Shown one piece after another: positions 43,542-53,307 of a stretch of 64,000 bases of DNA (within the stretch, counting starts at the first letter, position 1; each line of letters starts with the position of its first letter). A program made the translations under genes and the position numbers. Under the pieces are notes generated by a model. It worked only from the letters and a program-made list of their open reading frames with translations. It did no database searches and had not been told where the DNA came from. This DNA comes from Bradyrhizobium sp. ORS 278 (GTDB lineage Bacteria > Pseudomonadota > Alphaproteobacteria > Rhizobiales > Xanthobacteraceae). The stretch covers positions 2,232,001 through 2,296,000 of the forward strand of contig NC_009445.1 of the NCBI RefSeq assembly GCF_000026145.1, given 5' to 3'.

Positions 43542-45170
43542 CTACGCCGCCGCGTTCGGGAATCGATACGCCTTGAACTGCTCGCGCAGCGCCGTCTTGA
43601 GGATCTTGCCGGTCGCGGTGTGCGGGATGCCGTCGACGAAGGCGACGTCGTCGGGCATCCACCACTTCGCGATCTTGCCTTCCATGAACTTCAGGATGTC
43701 CTCGCGCGTCGCCGTCTGGCCCTGCTTGAGCTGCACGATCAGAAGCGGCCGCTCGTCCCATTTCGGATGATAGACGCCGATGACGGCGGCTTCCGCGACG
43801 GCGGGATGGCCGACGGCAAGGTTTTCCAGATCGATCGACGAGATCCACTCGCCGCCCGACTTGATGACGTCCTTGGAGCGGTCGGTGATGCGCATGAAGC
43901 CATCGGCATCGACGGTGGCGACGTCGCCGGTGTCGAAGAAGCCTTCGTCGTCGAGGATCTTGGTGTCGACCTTGTAGTACGCCTTCGACACTGCGGGACC
44001 GGACACTTTGAGGCGGCCGAAGGTCTTGCCGTCCCACGGCAGCTCGGCTCCGGCATCGTCGGTGATCTTCATCTCGACGCCGAACGGCGGGAAGCCCTGG
44101 GTCTGCAGGATGTCGAGCTTGGCGTCGCCCTCAGCTTCGAGGAACGGCGGCTTCAGGGTCGCGAGTGTGCCGATCGGGCTCATCTCGGTCATGCCCCAGG
44201 CGTGGCGCACACCGATGCCCATGTCGAGGAAGGCCTGGATCATCGAGCGCGGCATCGCCGAGCCGCCGCACACCACCATCTTCAGATGCGGCAGAGTCAG
44301 CCTATGCGCCTGCATGTGCTGAAGCAGCATCAGCCACACCGTCGGCACGCCGGCGGTGTAGGTCACCTTCTCGGTGTCGAGCAGCTCGTAGACCGAGGCG
44401 CCGTCGAGCTTCGGGCCGGGCATGACCAGCTTGGTGCCCATCGACGGTGCGGAGAACGCGATGCCCCAGCTGTTGGCATGGAACAGCGGGACCACCGGAA
44501 GCATTGTGTCTGCCGCGGATGTTCCGAGTGAGTCGCGGTTGTTGGCCATCAACGCATGCAGCACGTTGGAGCGATGCGAATACAGCACACCCTTGGGATC
44601 GCCGGTGGTGCCGGACGTGTAGCACATCGCTGCCGCGGTATTTTCGTCGAACGTGCCCCAGGCGAAATCGCCATCGGCCTCCCCGATCCACGATTCGTAG
44701 GCAACGGCGTTCTTCAGCGTGGTCTGCGGCATGTGTGCCGCGTCGGTCAGCACCACATACCGCTCGACGCTCGGCAGCTTGTCGGCGAGCTTCTCGAGCA
44801 GCGGCACGAAGGTCAGATCGGTAATGACGATGCGGTCCTGGGCGTGGTTGATGATCCAGCCGATCTGCTCCGGGAAGAGACGCGGATTGACCGTGTGACA
44901 GATCGCGCCGATTCCCATAATGCCGTACCAGACCTCGAGATGGCGTCCGGTATTCCAGGCGATGGTGGCGACGCGGTCGCCGAGCTTGATGCCGTCGCGC
45001 GTCAGCTTCTGGGACACTTTCAGCGCGCGGTCGTGGATTTGCCGGTAGGTGGTGCGAACGATGGGACCTTCGACCGAGCGGGTCACGACCTCCTGGGAGC
45101 CGTGAATTGTCGCTGCATGCTCGATGATCCGGTGGCAAAGCAGGGGCCAGTCTTGCATCAATCCAAGCAT
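43542..45170 (-). CDS. Fatty-acid/medium-chain acyl-CoA ligase
   Basis: 542 residues of the AMP-forming acyl-CoA synthetase family. Motifs: [17 protein letters not shown] (P-loop), [63 protein letters not shown] and [14 protein letters not shown] (catalytic Lys). It adenylates a carboxylic acid and transfers it to CoA. Chain-length preference cannot be read. Divergent from the extensin-like gene. Confidence 0.88.
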   Translation of the reverse strand: MLGLMQDWPLLCHRIIEHAATIHGSQEVVTRSVEGPIVRTTYRQIHDRALKVSQKLTRDGIKLGDRVATIAWNTGRHLEVWYGIMGIGAICHTVNPRLFPEQIGWIINHAQDRIVITDLTFVPLLEKLADKLPSVERYVVLTDAAHMPQTTLKNAVAYESWIGEADGDFAWGTFDENTAAAMCYTSGTTGDPKGVLYSHRSNVLHALMANNRDSLGTSAADTMLPVVPLFHANSWGIAFSAPSMGTKLVMPGPKLDGASVYELLDTEKVTYTAGVPTVWLMLLQHMQAHRLTLPHLKMVVCGGSAMPRSMIQAFLDMGIGVRHAWGMTEMSPIGTLATLKPPFLEAEGDAKLDILQTQGFPPFGVEMKITDDAGAELPWDGKTFGRLKVSGPAVSKAYYKVDTKILDDEGFFDTGDVATVDADGFMRITDRSKDVIKSGGEWISSIDLENLAVGHPAVAEAAVIGVYHPKWDERPLLIVQLKQGQTATREDILKFMEGKIAKWWMPDDVAFVDGIPHTATGKILKTALREQFKAYRFPNAAA

Positions 45171-45298
45171 CAGGTCGTTCCTCCGGGTGGTATTCGCTTT
45201 TCGACAGCGAGGGTCTTTTGATCGGTTTCGTCGGTTTTAGCGCGCGCCGCAGCGAGCGCAAATGGCCTTGTCGCGGCCATGACGTCGCGCGGGGCCCG

Positions 45299-46417
45299 AT
45301 GGTTAGCGCGGCCGTTGCGGCGCTCGCCTTGAGCTGGGTCATGACCCCCGCGGCCGCGCGGTCGCGGGACGCCGGGCACGCGCATGAGCACGGCGGGCCT
45401 GTGCCGGCGCTGCAGTCCGGACCTCCGCTGGCGGCCGTGCCGTTGCCGCGGCCGCGCCCGGGGGAGGCGCCACGGTCCGGCTCTCGCGAGCCGGCGAAAG
45501 ACTCTGCCAAGGCGGGCACAAACGACGAGGGTGCCGAGCAGCCCAAGGAGACCGGCGCCAAGACGCCGCCTCCGCCGCAGCTCTCGGCCTGCCGCGTGGC
45601 GCTGACAGAGGACATCGCAATCGCTCCCTCGATCCCGCCGATCAAGGGGCCGGGCGCGTGCGGCGGCGACGATCTGGTGCGGCTGGAGGCGGTGGTGCTG
45701 CCGGACAAGCGGCGGGTGGCGCTGACGCCGGCCGCGACGATGCGCTGCACGATGGCCGCCGCCGTGGCCAATTGGGTGCGGGGCGATCTGGCTCCGCTCG
45801 CGGCCCGTCTCGGCAGCCCGATCGCCGCGCTCGACAACTATGATTCGTACCAGTGTCGCGGCCGCAACAACATCGCCGGTGCGCAGATGTCGGAGCATGG
45901 CCGCGCCAATGCGCTCGACGTCCGCGGCTTCAAGCTGTCCGATGGCCGCATGATCGAGCTGACCGATCGCACCCAGCCGCGCGAGTTGCGCGAGGCGGTG
46001 CTGCATTCGGTATGTGCGCAGTTCGCGACCGTGCTGGGTCCGGACAGCGACTGGTATCACGAGGATCATATCCACCTCGATCTCGCCGAGCGCCGCAGCA
46101 ACTACCGCATCTGCCAATGGGACGTGCTCGATCCGCTGCCGAAGGTGGCGCCGCTGATGCCGGCGATGCGGCCGGACGACGCGCCGCCCCGCGAGACGGC
46201 GGAAGCCGATGACGACGGTCAGGCGGGCAAGGGAAGCAAGGGCGCGAGCCGTGCGGGATCGGACCGGTCAGCCGACACGTCCACGTCGCATGCCGCTCCG
46301 GCTGCGCCTGCCTCCGGCGGTTCGGCTGCCGCCGAGGGCGACGAAGCCGAACCGGCGCCGCCGCCCGCGCCCCCACTGGCCAAGGGCAGCAAGAAGAAGC
46401 ACAAGACGAGGTCATAG
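45299..46417 (+). CDS. Extensin-like protein (PF06904 domain), exported
   Basis: About 372 residues. Signal peptide MVSAAVAALALSWVMTPAAARS, then a Pro/Ala-rich linker. The conserved extensin-like C-terminal domain spans about residues 95-280: LSACRVALTEDIAIAPS..., GPGACGGDDLVRLEAV, TPAATMRCTMAAAVANWV, DSYQCRGRNNIAG, SEHGRANALDVRGF, DWYHEDHIHLDLAER. The HGxANALD and HxDHIHLDL blocks resemble a peptidase M15-like zinc site. The last ~90 residues are low-complexity. A TTG start 27 codons earlier is possible. Probable cell-wall role. Confidence 0.75.
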   Translation: MVSAAVAALALSWVMTPAAARSRDAGHAHEHGGPVPALQSGPPLAAVPLPRPRPGEAPRSGSREPAKDSAKAGTNDEGAEQPKETGAKTPPPPQLSACRVALTEDIAIAPSIPPIKGPGACGGDDLVRLEAVVLPDKRRVALTPAATMRCTMAAAVANWVRGDLAPLAARLGSPIAALDNYDSYQCRGRNNIAGAQMSEHGRANALDVRGFKLSDGRMIELTDRTQPRELREAVLHSVCAQFATVLGPDSDWYHEDHIHLDLAERRSNYRICQWDVLDPLPKVAPLMPAMRPDDAPPRETAEADDDGQAGKGSKGASRAGSDRSADTSTSHAAPAAPASGGSAAAEGDEAEPAPPPAPPLAKGSKKKHKTRS

Positions 46418-46507
46418 CCAGACCGCGGAGCGCAGTCCGGGCAGCTCCGGCGCGGCCGCGCGGGAGTTACAATGGCTTGTACTGCCTGGTCCCTTGCGCC
46501 CAAACAA

Positions 46508-46534
46508 AAAGGCGCCGGGGTGACCGGCGCCTTT
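46508..46534 (-). terminator. Rho-independent terminator
   Basis: 11-bp stem AAAGGCGCCGG (46508-46518)/CCGGCGCCTTT (46524-46534) with loop GGTGA. On the minus strand it is followed by TTTTTGTTTG, a proper T-tract, so it terminates the L,D-transpeptidase gene. It may also stop the convergent extensin-like transcript. Confidence 0.8.
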
Positions 46535-46587
46535 GGAAAGGGTGATAAACGCGTTTCTCGGCTTTTGATTCCGTTGAGCGCAGATGC

Positions 46588-47268
46588 TTATTGCATCGCG
46601 GCGTAGGTGCCGCCGCCCTGCAGGGCCATTTGCGGCTTGTAGGGCGAATCGCCCTTCTTCGGATCCAGGACCACGACGATGGTGCCGACCTTGACCCGGT
46701 TGTAGAGGTCGATCGCGTCCTCGTTGGTCAGGCGGATGCAGCCCGACGAGATCGAGGCGCCGATATATTCCGGCTGGTTGGTACCGTGGATGCGGAACAG
46801 CGTGTCCTTGCCGTTGGCATAGAGGTACATCGCGCGCGAGCCCATCGGATTGTCGGGACCCGGGGCGACGAAGGTCGGCACACCCAGGCGCTCGATCTCG
46901 CCCTTGGTCGGATGCCAGGCCGGCCATTCCGTCATGGCGCCCACCTTGGCAATGCCCGACCACGCCATGGCCTCTTCACCGACGGTGATGCCGTAACGGA
47001 TCGCCTTGCCGCCATCGAGTACGTAATAGAGGTAGTGGCTGTCGGAATCGACGACGATCGAGCCCGGTGCTTCCTTGCGATGATAGTCGACGATGGCCCG
47101 GCGATAGGGTTCCGCGACCGGCGTGTTGGTGTAGCGGATCTTCGCCAGAAGCTCTTTGTCTTTCGGCTTGAACGCCTGGGTGTTGGTGGCCTCATACGTC
47201 GTGGCCTGCATACAGCCCGACAGCATCAGGCCCGCGGCCAGGAGTCCGAGTTTCACCTTCAGCGACAT
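46588..47268 (-). CDS. L,D-transpeptidase (YkuD) lipoprotein
   Basis: 226 residues. The lipoprotein signal LLAAGLMLSGCMQ has a lipobox LSGC. The YkuD domain has IVVDSDSHYLYYVLDGGKAIRYGITVG and the catalytic HGTNQPEYIG...SSGCIRLTNEDAIDLY with nucleophile Cys. It cross-links peptidoglycan (3-3) or anchors outer-membrane proteins in Rhizobiales. The start is chosen so that the lipoprotein signal is N-terminal. Confidence 0.9.
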   Translation of the reverse strand: MSLKVKLGLLAAGLMLSGCMQATTYEATNTQAFKPKDKELLAKIRYTNTPVAEPYRRAIVDYHRKEAPGSIVVDSDSHYLYYVLDGGKAIRYGITVGEEAMAWSGIAKVGAMTEWPAWHPTKGEIERLGVPTFVAPGPDNPMGSRAMYLYANGKDTLFRIHGTNQPEYIGASISSGCIRLTNEDAIDLYNRVKVGTIVVVLDPKKGDSPYKPQMALQGGGTYAAMQ

Positions 47269-47612
47269 GTCACCAATTTCCAATTGACAGCTGACGTTGC
47301 AATGACACGGCCGCGCCACTGCAGCGCGATTCCACATGTCCCATTATCGTCAAAATCGACTCTGATGCCAGCCGATACACGCACAGGTCTGGTTGCAGCG
47401 CCCTCATTGTTGCTTTTTTGCCGCAAAGACACCGGCCGCCATCCACAGCTGTGCTCCGGACAGCACGGTCGGAAGCCCCTTCGCCCTGAACCCGTCGCCG
47501 AAGGCCCCCCACGCGAAAAGCCGATGGACCGTTTTGGCAAGCTGCGTCACAAGGCGGCAGCATCCTGCCGGTAATCCGCCGAAAACCCCATCGCGATTCG
47601 GAGTCTCCCTTC

Positions 47613-48590
47613 ATGTTCTCGGTGTTCGTCCCGTCCGATCAGGCGTTGAAGAAGGCGGAGATCACCGACCCGGCGGCTCTGCCCGACAATGCGGTCTGGG
47701 TCGACCTCTTCAATCCGAGCGGTGCAGAAGACCGGGCCGTCGAGAAGCTCTCGGGAATCGCGGTCCCGACGCGGGAGGACATGCAGGAGATCGAGATCTC
47801 CAGCCGCCTCTACATCGAGAACGGCGCCCGCTACATGACGGCAACCTTGATGTGTCACTCGGATACCGACATGCCCCGGACGACGGCGGTGACCTTCATC
47901 CTGGCAGGGCACCGCCTGGTGACGGTGCGCTACGATCAGCCGCGGCCGTTCGCCGTGGTCGAGGCCAAGCTCGCCCGCAGCTGCGCACCCGGCATTACCG
48001 GAGAGATGGTGCTGATGGAATTGCTCGACGCGGTGATCGATCGCTGCGCCGACATCCTCGAGCGGGTCGGTGCCGACATCGACCAGGTCAGCCACGAGAT
48101 CTTCGAGCCGAACAACGAGCGGCACGGCCACGCCAAGCAGTATTCCCAGATCCTGATCGCGATCGGCCGCAAGGGCGACCTCACCTCGAAAGTACGTGAA
48201 AGCCTGGTCTCGATCGGTCGCCTCGTGACCTTTCTTTCCGCCGTCGTCGAAGGCGTGAAATGGTCAAAGGACATGCGCGAGCAGCTCAAGACCATGCAGC
48301 GCGACGTCGCCTCGCTGACCGACCACGCCTCCTATCTCGCCGGCAAGATCACCTTCGTGCTCGATGCGATGCTCGGTGTCGTCAATCTCGAGCAGAACAA
48401 CATCATCAAGCTGTTCTCGGTCATGGCGGTCGTGCTGATGCCGCCGACCTTGATCGCGTCGATCTACGGTATGAACTTCAAGAACATGCCGGAGCTCGAA
48501 TGGGCGCACGGCTATCCGATGGCGCTCGTGCTGATGCTGATCTGCGCGATCGTGCCGTACTACATCTTCAAGCTGAAGAAGTGGCTGTAG
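47613..48590 (+). CDS. CorA family magnesium transporter
   Basis: 325 residues. N-terminal cytoplasmic domain (WVDLFNPSGAEDRAVEKLSGIAVPTREDMQEIE), a long helical region, then two C-terminal membrane helices: LFSVMAVVLMPPTLIASIYGMNF with the GMN selectivity motif, and MALVLMLICAIVPYYIF, ending KLKKWL. The CorA pentamer conducts Mg2+ (some members Co2+ or Zn2+). Confidence 0.9.
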   Translation: MFSVFVPSDQALKKAEITDPAALPDNAVWVDLFNPSGAEDRAVEKLSGIAVPTREDMQEIEISSRLYIENGARYMTATLMCHSDTDMPRTTAVTFILAGHRLVTVRYDQPRPFAVVEAKLARSCAPGITGEMVLMELLDAVIDRCADILERVGADIDQVSHEIFEPNNERHGHAKQYSQILIAIGRKGDLTSKVRESLVSIGRLVTFLSAVVEGVKWSKDMREQLKTMQRDVASLTDHASYLAGKITFVLDAMLGVVNLEQNNIIKLFSVMAVVLMPPTLIASIYGMNFKNMPELEWAHGYPMALVLMLICAIVPYYIFKLKKWL

Positions 48591-48983
48591 CCGCGCTGAT
48601 TGAAGGGAAGTCAGAGCCCGGGCTTGTCGCGGGTGCGAGCACGCCGGTCTCGTGCTGATGCGGCAGAGCAAGCCTCGCCCGCGCCGCGATCTTAGCTACT
48701 AACGAAGCGTTCGTTCATTGAAAAATTGGTCGCTGGTATGGCGTTATGCACCTCAGCAAACACACTAGATGCATACCAGGAATACTTATTAGGTCCGCCG
48801 CAACGCCGCTGCAAAGGCGCCTCAATTCCTCAGGTAAAATTTGACGGGAACGCTGAACGTTTGATCGAAACTTCTCTGCGATAAGTCGGCTCGTGAGCAT
48901 GGCCAAAAACGAGCGCTCCGGCGCGTGGCGTGCAAGGCGAAGCTGGAGGGCGCGGTCATCGCGCTCGTGGCCAAGAGGCGGCA
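48591..48983. other. 393-bp gap with AT-rich patch and inverted repeats
   Basis: No gene is supported. Around 48690-48800 the sequence is unusually AT-rich for the window. It holds AACGAA-GCG-TTCGTT (48699-48713) and an 8-bp inverted repeat, CTGGTATG (48733-48740)/CATACCAG (48772-48779). These could be operator or promoter elements for the small gene at 48984 or remnants of inserted DNA. Confidence 0.4.
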
Positions 48984-49220
48984 ATGGTTGAGAAACGCAT
49001 AACGGCATCTGACAACGTGGTCGATCTCGCCAGCTATCAGCGCGGCCGGGCCGACATCGTCGTGGCCCATGCGCTGTCGCCGCGAACCTGCAGCTATTGC
49101 GGCGCCGAGCTCGACGACGACGAGCGCGAGGACGATTGTTCCAGCGCCCTCAACGTCGAATCCGCCCGCCTGCGCTGGCGCGCCGCGCAGATCCTGCGCG
49201 GCCTGGTGTGCGAAGGCTGA
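48984..49220 (+). CDS. Small conserved hypothetical protein with CxxC motif
   Basis: 78 residues, beginning MVEKRITASDNVVDLASYQRG, with CSYCGAELDDDEREDDC in the middle (a possible zinc knuckle of four Cys counting the terminal VCEG). I have seen similar short proteins in Bradyrhizobium. The AGAGG site upstream is modest. Function unknown. Confidence 0.6.
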   Translation: MVEKRITASDNVVDLASYQRGRADIVVAHALSPRTCSYCGAELDDDEREDDCSSALNVESARLRWRAAQILRGLVCEG

Positions 49221-49657
49221 ACCAACGTCCGTAAAATCTGCGGACGACCCAGCTGCGTCTTGCGTCTCGCGAACCTCGATCAGAGCCCCGCTGCCCGCGC
49301 CGCTCCCAGCCGTCGTCCCGGCGAAAGCCGGGACCCATATCCACCGGCCGCCGTAACGGCCCGGGCCGGCTGTGACTAAGCTCCCGCGTTCCTTGCCCCT
49401 GCTGCAGAGTATGGCTCCCGGCGTACGCCGGGATGACGGCGGAGTGCGGGGATGAAGCCTTGGACCTGTCGTTCAGCAGGTCCGGCAGCGCCCGATCGCG
49501 ACGCTGTTAGTTCATGCGCGTGGCTCGTCGGCCTCATTCTGTAGATGGCGTTAATCGCATCTTGGTGTGGCGAGCCGTGGTTCGTTGAGCGGCGCAAGCT
49601 GGTGTGAACCAAGCCGCAGACACCGCATCGTGTCCTCGTGGCCGCGACCGATCGTCC
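49221..49657. other. 437-bp gap dominated by repeats
   Basis: Contains copies of the GTCGTCCCGGC-type repeat (49312-49440). The remainder shows no coding signal that I trust and no promoter I can define. It lies between the small CxxC protein gene and the convergent SDR gene. Confidence 0.5.
49312..49440. repeat. Dispersed repeat, GTCGTCCCGGC type
   Basis: GTCGTCCCGGCGAAAGCC (49312-49329) forms a local hairpin and is complemented by GGCGTACGCCGGGATGAC (49420-49437). Same family as at 27934 and 63160. Confidence 0.6.
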
Positions 49658-50410
49658 TCACACGTGCTGGCCGCCGTTGATGTGGATCTCGGCGCCGTTC
49701 ACGTAGGAGCTCGTCTCGGTGCACAGCACGTAGATGATCTTGGCGACCTCGTCGGGCGTGCCGAGCCGCTGCATCGGGATCTGCTCCTGCACGATCTTCT
49801 CGGTGCCCGGCGACAGGATCGAGGTGTCGATCTCGCCCGGCGCGATCGAGTTGACGCGCACACCGACACGGCCGAAGTCCGACGCCATCTCGCGCGTGAG
49901 CGCGGCGAGCGCCGCCTTGGAGGTGGCATAGGCCGCGCCGGCGAACGGATGGACGCGCGAGCCGGCGATCGAGGTGACGTTCACCACCGAGCCCTTGGCC
50001 GCCTTCAACTCCTTGATCAGGCCGCGCGCCATCATGATCGGCGCGAAGAAGTTGACGCGGAAGACCTGATTCCAGGTGTCGAGATCGGTATCCACGGTCC
50101 CGAGCCGCGCGCCGCCCTGGCCCTTCGGCGAGATCGCGGCGTTGTTGACGAGCGCATGCAGCTCGCCGCTGTCCATGCGCTGCTTGATCTCCTCGATCGC
50201 GCGCAACGTATCCTGGGGGTCGGCGAGGTCGACCTGGATGTGGTCCTCGGGTCCGGCGCCCCACGGGCACTCCTCCGGGAAGGGATGCCGCGAGCAGGTG
50301 ATGACGCGCCAGCCGGCGGAGGAGAATCGGATCACGGTGGCATGACCGATGCCGCGACTGGCGCCGGTCAGCAGCATCGTCCGCCGCGGCTGGTTGGAGG
50401 AGGTCGGCAT
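49658..50410 (-). CDS. SDR family oxidoreductase
   Basis: 250 residues. Cofactor motif TGASRGIG near residue 16, NNAAISPKG, catalytic SIAGSRVHPFAGAAYATSKAAL (Ser, Tyr, Lys), PGEIDTSILSPGTE and C-terminal NGAEIHINGGQHV. FabG-like subgroup, substrate unknown. The start is placed at MPTSSNQPRR; an in-frame start 8 codons earlier exists. Confidence 0.85.
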   Translation of the reverse strand: MPTSSNQPRRTMLLTGASRGIGHATVIRFSSAGWRVITCSRHPFPEECPWGAGPEDHIQVDLADPQDTLRAIEEIKQRMDSGELHALVNNAAISPKGQGGARLGTVDTDLDTWNQVFRVNFFAPIMMARGLIKELKAAKGSVVNVTSIAGSRVHPFAGAAYATSKAALAALTREMASDFGRVGVRVNSIAPGEIDTSILSPGTEKIVQEQIPMQRLGTPDEVAKIIYVLCTETSSYVNGAEIHINGGQHV

Positions 50411-50548
50411 GATGAGATATCTCTCCCGATCCACGAGGGATCAGCTTACCACAAGGGTTGCATGTTCGGTGCGCGTTTCATGCGCACCGACGTCGAAGGC
50501 TGTCGAGCGACAAGTTGACGATGAGACTCAACGGAGCCTCGCCGGTCG

Positions 50549-51199
50549 CTACGGATACATCCGCACCTTGGTCCACGGCTGACCGGCAGCCTCGCGCCGG
50601 AATTCGATGCGGTCGTGCAGGCGGAACGGCCGGTCGTGCCAGAACTCCATGCGAACGGGGGTGATGCGCCAGCCGCTCCATCCCGGCGGACGCGGCACCT
50701 CGCCGATGATGTATTGCGTGGCGACCTTGGCGATCGCCTGTTCGAAGGCGAACCGGCTCTCCAGCGGCTGCGACTGCTTGCTGGCCCAGGCGCCGAGCTG
50801 CGCCTGCTTCGGCCGGGTCGCGAAATAGGCGTCGGCCTCCGCGTCCGTCACCGGCGTCACGAGCCCGCGGATGCGCACCTGCCGGCGCAGCGACTTCCAA
50901 TGAAACAGCAACGCGGCCTTTGGATTGGCGGCGAGCTCCTGGCCCTTCTGGCTGGCCTTGTGGCTGTAGAAGACGAAGCCGTCGGCGTCGTAGCCCTTCA
51001 TCAGCACCATGCGCACATCCGGAAGGCCGTCCGCGTCCACGGTCGACAGCGCCATCGCGTTCGGATCGTTCGGCTCGCTCTTGCTGGCTTCGGCGAACCA
51101 CTCGGCAAACAGCGCAAACGGCTCCCCGGCCTGGGTAAAATCAGCCGATGTACCGGATGTTAAGGTTGTCTGGTGTTTGATGCTCGTGGGGTCGGTCAT
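50549..51199 (-). CDS. pdxH: Pyridoxamine 5'-phosphate oxidase
   Basis: 216 residues, family length. Oxidises PNP/PMP to pyridoxal phosphate with FMN. Signatures: [78 protein letters not shown] and the C-terminal [25 protein letters not shown]...W. The upstream Shine-Dalgarno is poor. Divergent from the lipoprotein gene, with only 20 bp between starts. Confidence 0.92.
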   Translation of the reverse strand: MTDPTSIKHQTTLTSGTSADFTQAGEPFALFAEWFAEASKSEPNDPNAMALSTVDADGLPDVRMVLMKGYDADGFVFYSHKASQKGQELAANPKAALLFHWKSLRRQVRIRGLVTPVTDAEADAYFATRPKQAQLGAWASKQSQPLESRFAFEQAIAKVATQYIIGEVPRPPGWSGWRITPVRMEFWHDRPFRLHDRIEFRREAAGQPWTKVRMYP

Positions 51200-51219
51200 G
51201 TCTTTGGGGAGTCCGAGTT

Positions 51220-51729
51220 TTGCGTTCACCCGCGGCCAGGCGCGTGCAAGTCCATTCTGGTCCGGCCCTATATAGGGTATCGGTCCGGCTTGGCCTATCC
51301 GCGATCGGTCATGCCGGCACCGCTTTGACACTCATTCTAATCGGCCTGTCGGGCGGTGGCTGCAGCATGTCGCGTCCGGAGACGGCGTTCGCCAAGATGG
51401 AGGACGCGGAAGTCACCGGCAGCGTCACTTCACCGCCGGAGCGCGAGCCGACCGAGGCCGATCTCGCCTTCGCCCGCAACGCGGCGTCCGACGTGCTGAC
51501 CAAGGGCACCAAGGATTCCAGCCAGCCCTGGCAGAACCCGCAGACCGGCGCGCGTGGCTCGGTGACGCCGATTGCCAAGGCCTACACGGCTGAAAACGGC
51601 CGCACGTGCCGGGATTTCCTGGCAAGCTACGTCAATGGGAAGACCGAGCGCTGGCTGCAGGGCTCGGCCTGCCGGATCGAGCGGGGGCGTTGGGACATCC
51701 AGACGCTCAAACCCTGGCAGCAAAGCTGA
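51220..51729 (+). CDS. RT0821/Lpp0805-type surface lipoprotein
   Basis: About 169 residues from a TTG; the start is uncertain. A hydrophobic segment [15 protein letters not shown] carries a possible lipobox. The C-terminal half ([64 protein letters not shown]) matches the alphaproteobacterial surface-antigen family with its conserved Cys pair. Probably outer-membrane associated. Confidence 0.7.
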   Translation: MRSPAARRVQVHSGPALYRVSVRLGLSAIGHAGTALTLILIGLSGGGCSMSRPETAFAKMEDAEVTGSVTSPPEREPTEADLAFARNAASDVLTKGTKDSSQPWQNPQTGARGSVTPIAKAYTAENGRTCRDFLASYVNGKTERWLQGSACRIERGRWDIQTLKPWQQS

Positions 51730-51841
51730 CGGGATGCCTCCGGAACCCGTTGCAAAAATACAACGGACTCTCCAGATGAAATGCAAAGCGGGCGGGGAGC
51801 CCTTAGGTTAATATCTGACTTTCTGTAAGGAGACGTGACGG

Positions 51842-52804
51842 ATGCGCGACCCCTATGAGGTCTTGGGGGTGCCGCGAAGCGCCAGCGCTGCGGCCATCAA
51901 GAGCGCCTATCGCAAGCTCGCCAAGAAGCATCATCCCGACAGCAACAAGGATGACCCGAAGGCATCGGCCAGGTTTGCCGAGATCAACTCGGCCAACGAG
52001 ATCCTGGGCGACGAGGAGAAGCGGAAGCAGTTCGATCGCGGGGAGATCGATGCCGACGGCAAGCCCCGCTTCCAGGGCTTTCCTGGCGGCGGCGCCGGCC
52101 GTGGCGGTCCCGGCGGGTTCGAGAATTACACCTTCCGCAGCGGCGGCGGACCGGGCGGCGGCTTCGGCGGCGGTGGCGGCGGCTTCGAGGATATTCTCAA
52201 CAGCATGTTCGGCGGCGCGGGGCGTGGCGGACGCGGCGGCGGCAGCCCGTTCGAGTTCGACACCGGCGGTGTCGGCATCGATCTCGACCTCAAGGTCGCG
52301 ATGTCGGTGACGCTCGAGGAGTCGGTCAAGGGTGGCGAAAAGCGCGTGCGCCTGCCCTCGGGCAAGGAGCTCAACGTCAAGGTCCCGCCCGGCGTCACCG
52401 CCGGCCAGCAGATCCGGCTGAAAGGGCAGGGCGAGAGCGCGCCCGGTCATCGGCCCGGCGACCTCCTGATCACCATCCAGATCGCGCCGCATCCGTTCTT
52501 CAAGGTCGAGGGCAGCGACGTCAGGCTCGATCTGCCCATCACGCTGTACGAGGCGGTGCTGGGCGCCAAGGTGCGCGCCCCGACCCTCGGCAGCGCGGTC
52601 GAATTGTCGATCCCGAAGAACACCTCCAGCGGGCGGACTTTCCGGCTGAAGGGCAAGGGCCTGCCCAAAAGCGACGGCTCGGCGGGCGATCTGTTCATCA
52701 CCACGAAGATCGTGCTGCCCGACGGCAACGATGCCGAGCTCGAGGCGCTGATGACCAAGTGGCGCGACAAGCACCCCTACAATCCGCGCAGCAATCTGTC
52801 GTAA
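51842..52804 (+). CDS. DnaJ/CbpA-type co-chaperone
   Basis: 320 residues. J domain at 1-66 with the HPD motif (KKHHPDSN), Gly-rich linker (about 78-140), then two C-terminal substrate-binding domains ([30 protein letters not shown]..., [20 protein letters not shown]). No zinc-finger, so it is class B (CbpA-like) rather than DnaJ. It would stimulate DnaK. It lies 112 bp after the lipoprotein gene. Confidence 0.88.
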   Translation: MRDPYEVLGVPRSASAAAIKSAYRKLAKKHHPDSNKDDPKASARFAEINSANEILGDEEKRKQFDRGEIDADGKPRFQGFPGGGAGRGGPGGFENYTFRSGGGPGGGFGGGGGGFEDILNSMFGGAGRGGRGGGSPFEFDTGGVGIDLDLKVAMSVTLEESVKGGEKRVRLPSGKELNVKVPPGVTAGQQIRLKGQGESAPGHRPGDLLITIQIAPHPFFKVEGSDVRLDLPITLYEAVLGAKVRAPTLGSAVELSIPKNTSSGRTFRLKGKGLPKSDGSAGDLFITTKIVLPDGNDAELEALMTKWRDKHPYNPRSNLS

Positions 52805-52830
52805 CGAAAGATCACGCTGGCTGTTAGCTC

Positions 52831-52916
52831 CGTCTTGCCCGGGCTTGTCCCGGGCATTCACGCCTATCCCAGGGTGCGGGCCAACGTGGATGGCCGGGAC
52901 AAGCCCGGCCATGACG
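52831..52916. repeat. Dispersed inverted repeat (GGGCTTGTCCCGG type)
   Basis: Arms around GGGCTTGTCCCGG (52841-52853) and its complement CCGGGACAAGCCC (52893-52905), extended by CGTC.../...GACG ends at 52831 and 52916. Located just after the DnaJ-type gene, where it may also terminate transcription. Confidence 0.6.
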
Positions 52917-53003
52917 AAAATCGGCGAGCCGGGTTTCGATGGTGAATGCGGTCATCGCTGCCACAAGGAAAAACTTGGCGAGACTTCGTGGCGGGAAAAA
53001 AGT

Positions 53004-53053
53004 GCGGCCTCGAAAGGGGGACCAGCGCGGTACAAAACCCCAGTCGAGGCCGC
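53004..53053. other. Putative structured RNA/DNA element
   Basis: GCGGCCTCGA (53004-53013) pairs perfectly with TCGAGGCCGC (53044-53053). The 30-nt loop itself holds GGGG/CCCC that could pair (about 53016-53020 with 53037-53041). No T-tract follows. It could be a small-RNA hairpin or an unrelated repeat. Confidence 0.25.
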
Positions 53054-53307
53054 TTCCGTGTCGATCGGCGGATCGAACACTCCTCATTTTTTCGTGAGTA
53101 TTTGGTACGATATTGAGACGCGCCCGCGCCATGATTCCAGAATTTCGGTGACCGAATTGCGGCATCCACCTTAGCGTGTGTTCGGGGAACCGCGAGCGTG
53201 CGGCGCGACAGGCTGGTGGCGGGTTGCGGATGCCTTGCAACCGCTTCTGACGATGATGAGAATTGCGCAGCCGCGAATCGCCGCTGCGACCGAAGCGCAA
53301 CCGGCCG

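Larger units (their letters stand above)
52805..53307. other. 503-bp gap: repeat plus structured region
   Basis: The first ~110 bp are a dispersed repeat (52831-52916). The rest has no supported gene. It contains a 10-bp inverted repeat (53004-53053) and a lower-G+C stretch near 53085-53120 that could hold a promoter. The convergent DnaJ-type and anti-sigma genes flank it. Confidence 0.45.
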
